The notes: generated by a model from the letters alone, not told the origin. 64,000 nt of DNA from Cryobacterium sp. Y29 (GCF_002929825.1 NZ_PJJN01000035.1:280208-344207), one strand, 5' to 3'; positions 51,477-62,020 are shown, counted from the first letter of the stretch. Made by a program: numbers and translations.

Positions 51477-51498
51477 CTATGAACTCAGCTTTCTGTTG

Positions 51499-51524
51499 GC
51501 GCCCACGCCAGAATGCGTGGGCGC
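51499..51524 (-). promoter_or_regulatory. 10-bp perfect stem-loop in the secD leader
   Basis: Arms GCGCCCACGC and GCGTGGGCGC pair perfectly around a 6-base loop, between yajC and secD. On the transcribed strand no U-run follows, so it is unlikely to be a terminator. It lies about 23 bases from the secD GTG and could set its translation or the stability of the secD-secF message. Confidence 0.5.
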
Positions 51525-51592
51525 GCCGCGTGATGCAGTACGTGCGTTGTGTTAACTATGGTGCCAGCGAAGTATTGCCTAAAAGTGAGAAA

Positions 51593-51979
51593 CTACGCGT
51601 CACCCTTTTTGGGCTGCTCGGTTGTGTCGGTGTCGGCATCGGCAACGCGCTGGCCGAATTCCGGCTCGGTGAGCGAGTCGATGCTATCAACATTAGAGTC
51701 CTCGGAAACGTCGACGACGACCGGCTCCACCACACGGGCGATGGTCTGACGGTGAATTTCGACGACGACGCCGGGCGCGATCTGCAGCTCGACTTTGTTG
51801 GCCTCTTCATCGATAGCGATGATCGTGCCGTACATGCCGAAGTTGGTCATGACGTCTGCGCCGGCAACCATGGTGGCCTGCAGCGCTTCCTGGTCTTTCT
51901 TGCGCTTGCGGCCATTGCGGAACATGAAGAAGACGAGAACGGCCAGAACGGCCAACATGACGAGAGTCAATGAATCCAT
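51593..51979 (-). CDS. yajC: preprotein translocase subunit YajC
   Basis: A 128-residue protein with one N-terminal helix (LVMLAVLAVLVFFMF), then RNGRKRKKDQEALQ and the YajC core GADVMTNFGMYGTIIAIDEEANKVELQIAPGVVVEIHRQ-like segment. It has an acidic C-terminal tail of about 40 residues. It lies between ruvB and secD in the usual actinobacterial order. Confidence 0.95.
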   Translation of the reverse strand: MDSLTLVMLAVLAVLVFFMFRNGRKRKKDQEALQATMVAGADVMTNFGMYGTIIAIDEEANKVELQIAPGVVVEIHRQTIARVVEPVVVDVSEDSNVDSIDSLTEPEFGQRVADADTDTTEQPKKGDA

Positions 51980-52092
51980 AAAATTGTATTACCTTTCGAT
52001 TGCGGCACGAGTGGCCGAAGCTTGTGATGGGGGCCCGATTTGCGGGGACGCGCCTACTGAATTAGAGCTATAGGCAGACGGGCCAAATTGAA

Positions 52093-53142
52093 TTATAGAT
52101 CAAGAAGGGTCGCACTGCCCTGAGGAGAGGTCAGACCGAAATGTTGCCACGCTGCGCTGGTGGCAACTCGACCTCGCGGGGTGCGCGTGAGAAATCCTAT
52201 CCGCACCAGAAACGGCTCTACGACCGCCTCCACCGTTTCGGACTCTTCACCGACGGACACGGCCAGGGTGTTGAGCCCTACAGGCCCTCCCCCGAACCGC
52301 GTCAGGATGATCTTCATCACCTCACGGTCGAGGCGGTCGAGGCCGATCGCATCGACGTCATAAAGTTCGAGAGCCGCGTGCACCGCGGCAATATCGGCCG
52401 CTCCCCCGTGCACGAGCGCATAGTCCCGTACCCGACGCAGCAGGCGATTCGCGATGCGCGGCGTGCCGCGGCATCGCCCAGCGATCTCGGCGAGGGCATC
52501 TTTTTTGATCGGCAGGTCGATTAGGTGTGCTGCACGAGCCAGAACTTGTTCGAGCTCGCTCTGAGCGTAGAACTCGAGATGGGCGGTGAAACCGAATCGG
52601 TCACGCAAGGGGTTTGGCAGCAGCCCGGAGCGGGTAGTAGCGCCGACCAGGGTGAACGGGGCCAGTTCGAGCGGGACGGAGGTAGCGCCGGCGCCCTTGC
52701 CGACCATGATGTCGATGCGGAAGTCCTCCATGGCAAGGTAGAGCATCTCTTCGGCGGAGCGAGCCATGCGGTGGATCTCGTCAATGAAGAGCACCTCGCC
52801 GGGCACCAGGGACGACAGCACGGCCGCGAGATCGCCAGCGTGTTGAATGGCCGGACCGCTCGACATGCGCAGCGGTCGGTTGCCCTCGTAGGCGACGATC
52901 ATAGCCAGGGTGGTCTTGCCGAGGCCGGGAGGGCCGGCCAGAAGGATGTGGTCGGGGGTGCGATTCTGCATTGTGGCGGCGGTCAGCAGCAGCTGCAACT
53001 GTCCACGAACCTTCTTCTGTCCGACGAATTCGGCCAGACTCTCCGGGCGCAGGGCGCCCTCGAACGCTAGCTCTGACTCGCTTTCCAGCGAGGGGTCGAC
53101 CACCTTGACGGCGGGGTTCTCGATGGATGGATCGGTTGTCAC
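52093..53142 (-). CDS. ruvB: Holliday junction DNA helicase RuvB
   Basis: A 349-residue AAA+ motor with [19 protein letters not shown] (Walker A), [12 protein letters not shown] (Walker B) and a C-terminal winged helix. With RuvA it drives branch migration. The GTG start overlaps the ruvA stop as GTGA. Confidence 0.97.
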   Translation of the reverse strand: MTTDPSIENPAVKVVDPSLESESELAFEGALRPESLAEFVGQKKVRGQLQLLLTAATMQNRTPDHILLAGPPGLGKTTLAMIVAYEGNRPLRMSSGPAIQHAGDLAAVLSSLVPGEVLFIDEIHRMARSAEEMLYLAMEDFRIDIMVGKGAGATSVPLELAPFTLVGATTRSGLLPNPLRDRFGFTAHLEFYAQSELEQVLARAAHLIDLPIKKDALAEIAGRCRGTPRIANRLLRRVRDYALVHGGAADIAAVHAALELYDVDAIGLDRLDREVMKIILTRFGGGPVGLNTLAVSVGEESETVEAVVEPFLVRIGFLTRTPRGRVATSAAWQHFGLTSPQGSATLLDL

Positions 53143-53807
53143 GAGCGAGCCGTTCCGGTGCTCGCCGCGGCCGCCGCACCGGTAACGTGGTGCGCTGCCG
53201 GTCCAAGCCGGCCGAGGGCCAACCGGAGCACAGCGGCAACCGCCGGCGGCGCGGAGTCTGTGCCGGCGACATCCGCCAGCTCGGACAGGGTCTCATCGAC
53301 CGCCTCCGCTGCGACTCGCTCCGACCAGCCGAGGCCGATCAGTGCAGCCAGCACGCTGGCAGCGACCGACGAGGCCCCTCGTGCCCGGGGTGGAGAAGTT
53401 GCCGCCGTCACAGCGAGTTTGCCGGCCAGGGAGAGCACGATGAGCTTTGCCGTTTTCGGTCCGATGCCGCTGACCTTGCGGAACACGCCGTCGTCATCAC
53501 CGGCGACAGCCTGCGCGATCTGGTTGGGGGTGAGCACCGCGAGCACGCCGAGAGCGGACTTGGGGCCCACACCGGTCACACCGACGAGCAATTCGAAGAC
53601 GGCGAGCTCATCAGCAGTGGGAAAGCCATAGAGCGTGAGCGAATCCTCGCGCACGATGAGGATGGTCACCAGCCGGGCTTCCTCGTCGATGCGCAGGCCG
53701 AGTGCGGTGGCTGGCGTCACCTGCACGGCGAGACCGACACCGCCGACCTCGATCACGACAGTTGAGCCGACAGCTGAGCGGACAGGGCCACGTACGGAGG
53801 AGATCAC
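53139..53807 (-). CDS. ruvA: Holliday junction DNA helicase RuvA
   Basis: A 222-residue junction-binding protein with an OB fold ([29 protein letters not shown] start), two HhH motifs ([17 protein letters not shown] and [16 protein letters not shown]) and a C-terminal RuvB-interacting domain. An Ala/Ser-rich linker makes it slightly longer than E. coli RuvA. The GTG overlaps the ruvC stop. Confidence 0.94.
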   Translation of the reverse strand: MISSVRGPVRSAVGSTVVIEVGGVGLAVQVTPATALGLRIDEEARLVTILIVREDSLTLYGFPTADELAVFELLVGVTGVGPKSALGVLAVLTPNQIAQAVAGDDDGVFRKVSGIGPKTAKLIVLSLAGKLAVTAATSPPRARGASSVAASVLAALIGLGWSERVAAEAVDETLSELADVAGTDSAPPAVAAVLRLALGRLGPAAHHVTGAAAAASTGTARS

Positions 53808-54430
53808 CGCTTAAGACTACGGGGCACCGCCGACACTGCTGTCACCGATTTGCGTTCGGCGTCGCGCCACGCTTTCTGGGCGGGGGTGGGTGCTCCGGGC
53901 ATGACGGTGGCCGCTTTCACGGAGGTGACGGTCGGCAGAGTGCCACCGGATGCCCCGGTACGCCAGGCGTGGCAGATCGCGAGGGCGAGGGCATCCGCTG
54001 CGTCGGCCGGTTTGGGAATTTCGGTGAGCCCCAGGATCCGCGCGACCATAGTGCCGACTTGTTTCTTGTCGGCAGCACCGTAGCCGGTGATCGCCGCCTT
54101 CACTTCGCTCGGGGTGTGCAGGGTTACCGGCAGACCGCGCTTCGCGGCGAGCAGCAGGGCGACACCGCTGATCTGCGCGGTACCCATGACGGTACGCACG
54201 TTGTGCTGGGCGAAGACGCGTTCAATGGCAATGAATTGAGGCCGATGGCGGTCGAGCATGTCTTCCAAACCCTGGGCCAGGAGCAGCAGCCGCTGCTCCA
54301 GGGGCAGGTCGGGTGCACTGCGCAGAACCGTCACATCCACCAGGCGAGCCGAGCGGTTACCCTCGACGTCGACCACGCCCACACCGCAACGGGTGAGGCC
54401 CGGGTCGATGCCGAGAACCCGTACCGCCAT
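53804..54430 (-). CDS. ruvC: crossover junction endodeoxyribonuclease RuvC
   Basis: A 208-residue RNase H-fold resolvase. The acidic active-site residues are seen in [27 protein letters not shown] and the C-terminal [12 protein letters not shown]. It carries about 30 extra residues at the C-terminus compared with E. coli RuvC. It lies four bases after yebC. Confidence 0.95.
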   Translation of the reverse strand: MAVRVLGIDPGLTRCGVGVVDVEGNRSARLVDVTVLRSAPDLPLEQRLLLLAQGLEDMLDRHRPQFIAIERVFAQHNVRTVMGTAQISGVALLLAAKRGLPVTLHTPSEVKAAITGYGAADKKQVGTMVARILGLTEIPKPADAADALALAICHAWRTGASGGTLPTVTSVKAATVMPGAPTPAQKAWRDAERKSVTAVSAVPRSLKR

Positions 54431-54434
54431 CGAA

Positions 54435-55199
54435 TTACTCGGACTCGCTCGCGAGTGCCGCCTGCACCTCGGCCGACAGGTCGTAATTGGAATACACGTT
54501 CTGCACGTCGTCGAGATCTTCCATTGCGTCGATCAGGTGGAACACCTTACGAGCGGTTTCGGCGTCAACCTCGATCTTGAGCGAGGGAATGAACGCAATA
54601 TCCGCTGACTCATAGTCGATTCCAGCGGTCTGCAGCGCGGTGCGGGTGGCGACCAGGTCGCTCACATTGGAATGAATCTCGAAGGTCTCACCCTCGTCAA
54701 TGACCTCTTCGGCACCGGCATCGAGAACGGCAAGCATGATGTCGTCTTCGGTGAGCGTCGGCAGGTGCTTGACCACAACGACGCCCTTGCGGTGAAAGTT
54801 GTAGGCCACGCTGCCCGGATCGGCCATGGCCCCGCCGTTGCGAGCCATCGCGGTGCGCACCTCGGCCGCGGCGCGGTTTTTATTGTCGGTGAGGCACTCG
54901 ATCATGATCGCGACACCGTGCGTGGCGTAGCCCTCGTACATGATGGTCGTGTAGTCGACCTGCTCGCCCGATAGGCCGGCACCGCGCTTGACCGCGCGGT
55001 CGATGTTGTCGTTGGGTACCGAGGTCTTCTTGGCCTTCTGAATGGCGTCGACCAGCGTTGGGTTGCCCGAGAGGTCAGCGCCGCCCAATCGAGCCGCAAC
55101 CTCGATGTTCTTGATGAGCTTGGCGAACGCCTTGGCCCGCCTGGAGTCGGTGACCGCCTTCTGGTGCTTAGTGGTGGCCCATTTGGAATGCCCGGACAT
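54435..55199 (-). CDS. YebC/PmpR family protein
   Basis: A 254-residue protein, [20 protein letters not shown] at its start, with the three-domain YebC pattern ([19 protein letters not shown] helix, [22 protein letters not shown]). Members act as regulators near ruvC and, in some bacteria, help translate polyproline. The ATG at 55199 is the standard start; the longer frame is spurious. Confidence 0.95.
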   Translation of the reverse strand: MSGHSKWATTKHQKAVTDSRRAKAFAKLIKNIEVAARLGGADLSGNPTLVDAIQKAKKTSVPNDNIDRAVKRGAGLSGEQVDYTTIMYEGYATHGVAIMIECLTDNKNRAAAEVRTAMARNGGAMADPGSVAYNFHRKGVVVVKHLPTLTEDDIMLAVLDAGAEEVIDEGETFEIHSNVSDLVATRTALQTAGIDYESADIAFIPSLKIEVDAETARKVFHLIDAMEDLDDVQNVYSNYDLSAEVQAALASESE

Positions 55200-55328
55200 A
55201 CATCTCCCGTTGTTGTGCTCGATCGTTTGGACGTGGTGCAGCAGGCGCCGGCGGCCCGTGGCCATGTGGCCGTTACGCTGCGGGCGGCGGCAGTGCGTGG
55301 TTGGTGCACACGTAGGTGCTAAACCAGT

Positions 55329-55883
55329 CTATCCCGGTGTGAGTTCCAGCAGCTTGTGCAGAGTGTGCAGGTTGCGGGTGGTCGTCGTGTTGCGGTATTT
55401 GAGCTTGGCACTCTTCTTACTGAAAGCACTCTTGATGCCGACCGTCTTGCGAACCTCCCAGTAGAGCACACCATGGCCGAGTTCGATGCGTTCCTCGGCG
55501 GCCGCGAGTTCTTTGCGGTGTCCGGCGAGCTCGCTGAGATGTCCCGGGTCGGAGGAGAACATCACATACGGATGCCAGCCGTCGCGGTCCGCGTCGAAGG
55601 GGTAAGCGCGAACGATCCGGTCGAGGGATTCGGCGTCGACGAGTACGATCCACGCCTCGTAGTCAAACCGAGCGGCCAGGGCCTTCTCGATGCGGGCCTT
55701 GAGCGCGGCCGCATCCGTCTTATCGACGAGCGGACTGTCGATACTGAAGATCACATTGCCGCTTGCCAACACGGTTTTGACGTCGGTGTAACCGAGTTCG
55801 TGAAATGTTTCAGCAAGATCCGTCATGGCTATGGTGATGCCGTTGACGTTGATGCCGCGGAGCAGTGCTACATATCGGGTCAT
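55329..55883 (-). CDS. DUF1697 family protein
   Basis: A 184-residue protein starting MTRYVALLRGINVNG and ending NTTTTRNLHTLHKLLELT, both typical of DUF1697. The family is widespread and has no established function. Of two adjacent ATGs I took the one at 55883, which gives GGTGG six bases upstream. It sits between pdxT and yebC, on the same strand as its neighbours. Confidence 0.9.
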   Translation of the reverse strand: MTRYVALLRGINVNGITIAMTDLAETFHELGYTDVKTVLASGNVIFSIDSPLVDKTDAAALKARIEKALAARFDYEAWIVLVDAESLDRIVRAYPFDADRDGWHPYVMFSSDPGHLSELAGHRKELAAAEERIELGHGVLYWEVRKTVGIKSAFSKKSAKLKYRNTTTTRNLHTLHKLLELTPG

Positions 55884-55958
55884 CATTGACCACCGGTTGT
55901 CTGAGTCATGTCTGAACCCTAGCCACACTCACGCACCCGGCACAATTAAGCCGACTTC

Positions 55959-56600
55959 TTACTGTGCCGCGGAAAACACTTTCTGCAGGAAATACTGGTG
56001 AAAACGGTATTCGCCGGTGATTTCCGGGTGAAAGGAGGTTCCGAGCAGGTTTCCTTGCTCGACAGCGACGCAGCGCCCGTCATTGAGGGTGGCCAGCGCA
56101 GTCGCCCGCACACCGATGGTCTCCACGACCGGCGCTCGAATGAACACGGCATGCACCGGCTGCTGACCGAGCACCGGAATGTCGAGGTCGGTCTCAAAGG
56201 AGGCCGTCTGCGACCCGAAGGCGTTGCGGCGCACCACGATGTCGAGTCCTCCGAGACTCTGTTGACCGTTCATACCGTCGATAATCGTGTCGGCAAGCAT
56301 GATGAGGCCGGCGCACGTGCCGTAGACCGGCAATCCACCCCGAATGGCGGCCTTCAGTGGCTCAGCGAGACCGAACGTGCGGGCGAGTTTGTCCATGACA
56401 CTCGACTCACCGCCCGGGATGACCAGACCGTCGATTCGGTCGAGTTCTTCTGGGCGGCGTATCGGGTCGACGTGTGCGCCGAGTTCGTGCAACACGTGCG
56501 CGTGCTCGCGAAAATCGCCCTGCAGGGCGAGCACCCCGACCCGCAGACCTGCCGGTACAGCGGTTTCTGCCAGTCGGGTGCGCACGGAGAGGATCGTCAC
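55959..56600 (-). CDS. pdxT: pyridoxal 5'-phosphate synthase glutaminase subunit
   Basis: A 213-residue class I glutaminase (Cys in YGTCAGLIMLAD, His/Glu in SFHPEITGEY) that feeds ammonia to PdxS. It has the PdxT signatures GVLALQGDFREHAHVL and PGGESSVMDKLA. The GTG at 56600 comes 11 bases after pdxS; a later start at GLRVGVLAL would also make a full domain. Confidence 0.95.
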   Translation of the reverse strand: MTILSVRTRLAETAVPAGLRVGVLALQGDFREHAHVLHELGAHVDPIRRPEELDRIDGLVIPGGESSVMDKLARTFGLAEPLKAAIRGGLPVYGTCAGLIMLADTIIDGMNGQQSLGGLDIVVRRNAFGSQTASFETDLDIPVLGQQPVHAVFIRAPVVETIGVRATALATLNDGRCVAVEQGNLLGTSFHPEITGEYRFHQYFLQKVFSAAQ

Positions 56601-56611
56601 GAACCGCTCAG

Positions 56612-57514
56612 TTACCAGCCGCGGGTCGAGAGGAGGTGCGGCGCGGGAATGTCCGACACGTTGATGCCGACCATGGCTTCGCCGAGGCCACGCGAGACAT
56701 CTGCGATGACCTTGGCGTCGTCGTAGAACGTGACGGCCTTGACGATGGCCGCTGCGCGTTGCTCAGGGTTACCCGACTTGAAGATGCCGGAGCCGACGAA
56801 AACGCCGTCAGCGCCGAGTTGCATCATCATGGCAGCGTCGGCCGGGGTGGCCACGCCTCCGGCGGTGAACAACACGACGGGCAGCTTACCGGTCGAGGCG
56901 ATCTCGGCGACGAGCTCGTAGGGTGCCTGCAGCTCCTTGGCGGCGACGTACAGTTCGTCGCGACTGAGTGAGGTGAGACGCTTGATCTCGCCGTTGATGG
57001 TGCGGATGTGCTTGGTGGCTTCGGAGACGTCGCCGGTGCCGGCCTCTCCCTTGGAACGAATCATGGCCGCGCCTTCATTGATGCGGCGAAGCGCCTCCCC
57101 GAGGTTGGTAGCACCGCAGACGAAGGGAATGGTGAAATTCCATTTGTCGATGTGGTTCATGTAATCGGCCGGGCTGAGCACCTCGGACTCATCGATGTAG
57201 TCAACGCCGAGCACTTCAAGAATCTGCGCCTCGACGAAGTGGCCGATACGAGCCTTGGCCATGACCGGAATGTTGACCTCCGCGATGATGCTGTCGATGA
57301 GGTCGGGGTCGCTCATCCGGGCTACGCCACCCTGTGAGCGAATGTCGGCGGGCACGCGTTCAAGAGCCATGACGGCGACAGCGCCGGCGTCTTCAGCAAT
57401 ACGAGCCTGGGCAGCGGTGACGACGTCCATAATGACGCCGCCCTTGAGCATCTCGGCGAGTCCACGCTTGACGCGGCTCGAGCCGAACTGCTCGGCGGAG
57501 GTTGATTTAGTCAT
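56612..57514 (-). CDS. pdxS: pyridoxal 5'-phosphate synthase lyase subunit
   Basis: A 300-residue TIM barrel that makes pyridoxal phosphate from ribose 5-phosphate, glyceraldehyde 3-phosphate and ammonia. [26 protein letters not shown] and [33 protein letters not shown] are complete. The ATG at 57514 starts the family length. A 99-bp gap to the HIT gene could hold a promoter. Confidence 0.97.
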   Translation of the reverse strand: MTKSTSAEQFGSSRVKRGLAEMLKGGVIMDVVTAAQARIAEDAGAVAVMALERVPADIRSQGGVARMSDPDLIDSIIAEVNIPVMAKARIGHFVEAQILEVLGVDYIDESEVLSPADYMNHIDKWNFTIPFVCGATNLGEALRRINEGAAMIRSKGEAGTGDVSEATKHIRTINGEIKRLTSLSRDELYVAAKELQAPYELVAEIASTGKLPVVLFTAGGVATPADAAMMMQLGADGVFVGSGIFKSGNPEQRAAAIVKAVTFYDDAKVIADVSRGLGEAMVGINVSDIPAPHLLSTRGW

Positions 57515-57613
57515 AACACGATTGTATTCCTTGCACGGTAGTGGTCTCGTCGGTGGCTGGTGCACTGACAGGGGAAGAACGGACGCGCCGACACGCGTCC
57601 GGTGTGAATCGAG

Positions 57614-58222
57614 TTAGCGGGTCGCCGCAGCGGGCTTTGCGACGCTTGGCCAGCCGTCAGCGATTTCGCGCCGCACATCGCCGAGCAGGCGCGGAATGGC
57701 CTTGGTGCCGGCGATGATCGGAAAGAAATTCGAGTCGAGGGCCCAGCGGGGCACGATGTGCTGGTGCAGATGCTCGGCGATGCCCGCCCCGGCGATGCGT
57801 CCCTGATTCATGCCGATATTGAATCCGTCACAATTGGACACCTGCTTCAGAACCCGCATGGCGATCTGCGTCAGTTCGCCGATCTCGGCGACCTCCTCTG
57901 GTGTGGCCTGGTCGTAGGTGGCAACGTGCCGATACGGGCAGACCAGCAGGTGACCGCTGTTGTACGGAAATAGGTTGAGCAGCACATAAGCGTGGGTGCC
58001 GCGCGCCACGATCAGCGCCTTCTCATCGTCCAGACCCGGAGCGATGCAGAACGGGCAGTCATCCGGGTGCGGTTGTTGCCCATCCTGGATATAGACCATC
58101 CGATGCGGTGTCCAGAGCCGTTGGAAGGCATCCGGAACCGCCGCGAACTCGGCAGCGGTTTCGCTCGCACCCGCGTCGCCAGTGTCCGAGCCGCGCAGCC
58201 GATCGTCCGGAATTTCCGTCAT
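57614..58222 (-). CDS. HIT family hydrolase
   Basis: A 202-residue nucleotide hydrolase of the histidine triad group, with active site EHLHQHIVPRW, a zinc-type CPFC near residue 56 and a typical ALIVARGTHAYVLLNLFPYNSGHLLVCPYRHV core. Actinobacterial proteins of this type act on diadenosine tetraphosphate-like substrates. The ATG at 58222 follows the thrS stop within a few bases, the usual thrS-HIT order. Confidence 0.93.
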   Translation of the reverse strand: MTEIPDDRLRGSDTGDAGASETAAEFAAVPDAFQRLWTPHRMVYIQDGQQPHPDDCPFCIAPGLDDEKALIVARGTHAYVLLNLFPYNSGHLLVCPYRHVATYDQATPEEVAEIGELTQIAMRVLKQVSNCDGFNIGMNQGRIAGAGIAEHLHQHIVPRWALDSNFFPIIAGTKAIPRLLGDVRREIADGWPSVAKPAAATR

Positions 58223-58223
58223 G

Positions 58224-60212
58224 CTACGCCTGTACTTCGGCCGCGATCGGGGTAACTGGGCTCGTGGTGACCTGCGCGCGGTTCTCGATCGATTCCACGA
58301 TGAGGCGCACGGCCTCGGCGATCGGTACGCCATTTCGCTGCGTACCGTCACGAAAACGAAAACTCAGCGCTCCGTTGGCCTGGTCGTCCTCGCCCACAAT
58401 GAGCTGGTACGGCACCTTGGCTTTGGTGTGGGTGCGAATCTTCTTCTGCATGCGGTCGTCGGAATGGTCGACTTCTGCGCGCACTCCAGCCTTCTTCAGT
58501 GTGGCGATCACGTCGTCGAGGTATGGGCCGTACTGCTCGGAGACGGGGATGCCGACGACCTGCACCGGCGCCAGCCAGACCGGGAACGCCCCGGCATAGT
58601 GCTCGGTGAGCACGGCGAAGAAGCGCTCGATCGAGCCGAACAGGGCGCGGTGGATCATGACCGGGCGCTGGCGGCTGCCATCGTTCGCCGTGTATTCGAG
58701 GTCGAACCGTTCGGGCAGGTTGAAGTCGAGCTGAATGGTCGACATCTGCCAGGTGCGGCCGATGGCATCGCGGGCCTGCACCGAGATCTTGGGGCCGTAG
58801 AACGCCGCCCCGCCCGGGTCGGCGACCAGATCGAGACCGGATGCCTCCGCGACTTCCCGCAGTGTCTCGGTCGCTTCATTCCAGGCGTCGTCGCTGCCGA
58901 CGAACTTTTTCGGGTCTTTGGTGGACAGTTCGAGATAGTAGTCCTCGAGGCCATAGTCGGCGAGCAGCTGCAGCACGAAGTTAAGCGTGCTGGTGAGCTC
59001 CTCTTTCATGCCTTCTTTGGTCGTGTAGATATGGGCGTCGTCCTGGGTCATGCCGCGCACCCGGGTGAGCCCGTTGAGCACGCCGGACTTCTCGTAGCGG
59101 TAGACCGACCCGAATTCGAACAGGCGCATCGGCAGCTCGCGGTAGCTGCGGCCGCTGGACTTGAAGATGAGGTTGTGGAACGGGCAGTTCATCGGCTTCA
59201 GGTAGTAGTCGACGCCCTGGCGGGTGACATGGCCGGTCTCGTCACGTTCCTCGTCGAGGTGCATCGGCGGGAACATGCCGTCGCGGTACCAGTCGAGGTG
59301 GCCCGAGGTCTCGAACAGGGTCGACTTGGTGATGTGCGGCGAGTAGACGAAGTCGTAGCCGGCTTCAACGTGGCGCTTGCGGGAGTAGCTTTCCATCTCC
59401 TGACGGATGATGCCGCCCTTGGGGTGGAACACGGCCAGACCCGAGCCGATCTCCTCAGGAAAGCTGAACAGGTCGAGTTCGGCGCCGAGCTTGCGATGAT
59501 CGCGCTTGGCGGCCTCTTCCTGGCGGGTTTGGTAGGCGCGCAGTTCGTCCTTGGTGGGCCAGGCGGTGCCGTAGATGCGCTGCAGCTGCGGGTTCTTCTC
59601 GGAGCCACGCCAGTAGGCGGCGGCCAGCCGGGTGAGCGAGTAGCCGTTGCCGATCATGCGGGTGTTGGGCAGGTGCGGGCCGCGGCAGAGGTCTTTCCAG
59701 ACCGTCTCCCCCGTCTTAGGGTCAACGTTGTCGTAGATGGTGAGTTCGGCGCCGCCGACCTCGACGGACTCGTTGTCTTCGGTGGTGGAGCCGCCCTTCA
59801 GCCCGATGAGTTCGAGTTTGTACGGTTCGGCAGCCAGTTCGGCTCGGGCTTCGTCATCGGTCACGACTCGGCGCACGAAGCGCTGACCCTGACGAATAAT
59901 GCGATCCATCGCTTTTTCCAGTGATTTCACGTCGTCCGGGGTGAACGGAACCTCGACGTCGAAGTCGTAGTAGAACCCGTCGGTGATGGGCGGGCCGATG
60001 CCAAGCTTGGCGGTCGGGTTGACCGTTTGCACTGCCTGGGCGAGCACGTGAGCGGCTGAGTGGCGCAGAATGCTGAGGCCGTCGGGAGAATTTATGCTGA
60101 CCGGCTCGACGGCATCCGTTGGCAACACCGTGGCGGCCAGGTCTTTCAACTCGCCGTTGACGCGCATGGCGACAATGGATCGATCGGTGAAAAGCGCAAA
60201 GCCGTCAGCCAC
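58224..60212 (-). CDS. thrS: threonyl-tRNA synthetase
   Basis: A 662-residue class II synthetase with an N-terminal TGS domain, an editing domain with [12 protein letters not shown], the catalytic core ([13 protein letters not shown], motif 2 [25 protein letters not shown]) and the anticodon-binding end. The start is GTG at 60212; an internal ATG gives [10 protein letters not shown]. It faces the secreted Ig-like gene across a 180-bp divergent gap. Confidence 0.97.
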   Translation of the reverse strand: MADGFALFTDRSIVAMRVNGELKDLAATVLPTDAVEPVSINSPDGLSILRHSAAHVLAQAVQTVNPTAKLGIGPPITDGFYYDFDVEVPFTPDDVKSLEKAMDRIIRQGQRFVRRVVTDDEARAELAAEPYKLELIGLKGGSTTEDNESVEVGGAELTIYDNVDPKTGETVWKDLCRGPHLPNTRMIGNGYSLTRLAAAYWRGSEKNPQLQRIYGTAWPTKDELRAYQTRQEEAAKRDHRKLGAELDLFSFPEEIGSGLAVFHPKGGIIRQEMESYSRKRHVEAGYDFVYSPHITKSTLFETSGHLDWYRDGMFPPMHLDEERDETGHVTRQGVDYYLKPMNCPFHNLIFKSSGRSYRELPMRLFEFGSVYRYEKSGVLNGLTRVRGMTQDDAHIYTTKEGMKEELTSTLNFVLQLLADYGLEDYYLELSTKDPKKFVGSDDAWNEATETLREVAEASGLDLVADPGGAAFYGPKISVQARDAIGRTWQMSTIQLDFNLPERFDLEYTANDGSRQRPVMIHRALFGSIERFFAVLTEHYAGAFPVWLAPVQVVGIPVSEQYGPYLDDVIATLKKAGVRAEVDHSDDRMQKKIRTHTKAKVPYQLIVGEDDQANGALSFRFRDGTQRNGVPIAEAVRLIVESIENRAQVTTSPVTPIAAEVQA

Positions 60213-60392
60213 GTGTATAACTCCCTGTTGTTTGCCTACCCGTCAACTTTAGCGGCGTGCGCGGGTGCGCTCGTCGGTTGCCAGAGCGCGCGGCCGCGAA
60301 AACGCACGCCCGCACTTCTAGCCCCGCCGATATCGGAGTATCTTGTCCGTAATTTGGGGGGCCGATCACTACCGACCGCAAAGAAGCGAAAG

Positions 60393-61475
60393 ATGATACT
60401 TGCACCGCACCCATCCCATTCCAGCCATGCGGGCGCGAGGCGCTCGTGGCGTTTTCCTGCGCTGATATTACCGGCCGCCGTGATGCTCGGCGCCCTCATC
60501 GCCGCGCCGGCAGCATCAGCGGTAACGGATGCCACGGCCCTTTCCACGGGGCGGGCCACGGTCAATATCGTGGCCGGCACTTTCGATATCTATTTCGCCG
60601 GGCAGGCCGCGTCCGTTTATGGCGAGATCACGCCCACCGCCCCCGCCACACGCGTCCCGACGGGGACTGTTCGGGTCGTCTCCCTCGAGCCGGGCAACCC
60701 CACCGAAACGCCGACGCTCCTGCCGAGCGACACGGCCGGTGTGTTCTACTCCGACGCTCATCCCAGCGTGGCCGGAACGCGCCAGTTTCGAGTGGACTAC
60801 CTCGGGGATAAGAACTTTGCCCCGGCCTCGAAAACCTTCAACTACTTCGTGCCGACCGGTCCTGATACGAAAACGACGCTGACCGCGGCGCCCTCCGGCA
60901 CCGTAACGGCCGGGCAGCGCATCACTTTCACGGCGAACGTCACGGACAGTCAGGGGCGCGCCCTAAACGGTGACCGATCAGGCGAAGAGATCACTTTCTA
61001 CGACAACGGCCAGCCACTCGTTGGCAACCAGGTGTTCGGCGAATGGCACTCCACCCTGACCACGACGAGTCTGTCCGTGGGGGTGCACCGCATCACCGCC
61101 CAAAGTTTCGCCGTGTTCTACGAGTCGTCGACGTCGCCGGCGGTGACGGTCACGGTTCTGGCAAAGACCGCCGGGGCCAGCAAAGTAGCTGGAACGCTGA
61201 CCCTCTCGCCGAGAGGTGAGGTCAATGTCGGTACCGCCGTCACGGCTGTGGCGAAATTCGCTCCGCGCTCCGGCACCGCCGTGGTGACCGGTTTCGTGCA
61301 GTTCTACGACGTGACAACGAAGGTCGGCACCCCGGTGGCGCTCAAGAACGGTTCAGCCACGTTTCGGTACGCGTCGCTCAAGGTCGGCGCTCACGTGCTG
61401 GTCGCCCGCTACCTGGGCACGTCGAACTTCGCTCAGGCGTTGACCGTGCCGAAAATCGTGCGGGTAGTTCGGTAG
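60393..61475 (+). CDS. secreted protein with Ig-like repeats
   Basis: A 360-residue protein with a signal peptide (Arg16-Arg17, hydrophobic stretch to about Ala43, AASA before VTDAT). The rest is three or more beta-sandwich units with the pattern of bacterial Ig-like (Big_3) domains: G-T-V-R-V, G-V-F-Y-S-D and RYLGTSNFAQAL-type ends. It has no LPXTG sorting signal or C-terminal anchor, so it is probably released or held by other surface parts. No enzyme domain is present. The function is unknown. Confidence 0.82.
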   Translation: MILAPHPSHSSHAGARRSWRFPALILPAAVMLGALIAAPAASAVTDATALSTGRATVNIVAGTFDIYFAGQAASVYGEITPTAPATRVPTGTVRVVSLEPGNPTETPTLLPSDTAGVFYSDAHPSVAGTRQFRVDYLGDKNFAPASKTFNYFVPTGPDTKTTLTAAPSGTVTAGQRITFTANVTDSQGRALNGDRSGEEITFYDNGQPLVGNQVFGEWHSTLTTTSLSVGVHRITAQSFAVFYESSTSPAVTVTVLAKTAGASKVAGTLTLSPRGEVNVGTAVTAVAKFAPRSGTAVVTGFVQFYDVTTKVGTPVALKNGSATFRYASLKVGAHVLVARYLGTSNFAQALTVPKIVRVVR

Positions 61476-61524
61476 CAGGGGGTGTGAGGGCGCAGCCCGG
61501 TCATGTCCGGGCTCCGACCTCACA

Positions 61525-61557
61525 CCGATTCCGATTCCGATTCCGATTCCGATTCCG
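61525..61557. repeat. CCGATT hexanucleotide tandem repeat, five copies
   Basis: CCGATT occurs five times in a row followed by CCG, 50 bases after the stop of the secreted Ig-like gene. It lies outside any clear gene. Confidence 0.9.
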
Positions 61558-61636
61558 TCGAGCGTTCAATCACGAAATTGGTGCCGAGAACCCCGCTGCT
61601 CCCGGCCGGTCGGCGACGTGCGCCGAGGCTTCGGGC

Positions 61637-61663
61637 AGAAAAAAACCCCGGATGACCGGGGTT
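61637..61663 (-). terminator. terminator behind the minus-strand tRNA genes
   Basis: Arms AACCCCGG and CCGGGGTT (61644-61651 and 61656-61663) around a 4-base loop are followed, on the minus strand, by a run of U residues. It would end transcription of the tRNA-Gly, -Cys and -Val genes. Confidence 0.85.
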
Positions 61664-61686
61664 CTCATTCAGCTGGAAAAGCTCTG

Positions 61687-61758
61687 TGGGCGATACTGGG
61701 ATCGAACCAGTGACCTCTTCCGTGTCAGGGAAGCGCGCTACCGCTGCGCCAATCGCCC
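61687..61758 (-). tRNA. tRNA-Val (anticodon GAC)
   Basis: A full cloverleaf: acceptor GGGCGAT with ATCGCCC, anticodon stem CTTCC and GGAAG around CTGACAC, T-arm with GTTCGATCC. Discriminator A. The acceptor and anticodon stems are nearly the same as in the tRNA-Val (CAC) 500 bases away. Confidence 0.95.
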
Positions 61759-61804
61759 AAGATTCTGGGAACTATCTATTCTTCAGGACGTGCACAAAGA
61801 ATGG

Positions 61805-61875
61805 AGGTGGATACGGGATTCGAACCCGTGTTAACGGCTTTGCAGGCCGCTGCCTCGCCTCTCGGCCAATCCACC
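61805..61875 (-). tRNA. tRNA-Cys (anticodon GCA)
   Basis: Acceptor GGTGGAT with ATCCACC, anticodon loop CTGCAAA, T-arm GGTTCGAATCC. Discriminator U. CCA is encoded at 61802-61804. Confidence 0.95.
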
Positions 61876-61905
61876 ATGTGGGTTTACACCATATGGGTTC
61901 ATACC
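61876..61905. repeat. imperfect 15-bp direct repeat between tRNA genes
   Basis: ATGTGGGTTTACACC and ATATGGGTTCATACC follow each other with three differences, just upstream of the tRNA-Cys. Confidence 0.6.
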
Positions 61906-61948
61906 AAACGAATAGGAACCGGCCTTTCGACCGATTCCAGTTCATTCG

Positions 61949-62020
61949 AGCGGATGACGAGATTCGAACTCGCGACCCTCACCTTGGCAAGGTGATGCGC
62001 TACCACTGCGCCACATCCGC
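61949..62020 (-). tRNA. tRNA-Gly (anticodon GCC)
   Basis: Acceptor GCGGATG with CATCCGC, anticodon stem CACC/GGTG around TTGCCAA, T-arm GTTCGAATCTC. Discriminator U. It is the first of three minus-strand tRNA genes. Confidence 0.95.

Noticed and set aside
58182..59924. Long plus-strand frame (580 codons) opposite thrS
   Set aside because: Shadow of thrS; composition is typical of antisense frames (many Val, Gly, Asp, His) and there is no start signal.
60213..60392. T-box leader upstream of thrS
   Set aside because: The gap is only 180 bp, shared with a divergent gene, and I see no T-box sequence or specifier hairpin.
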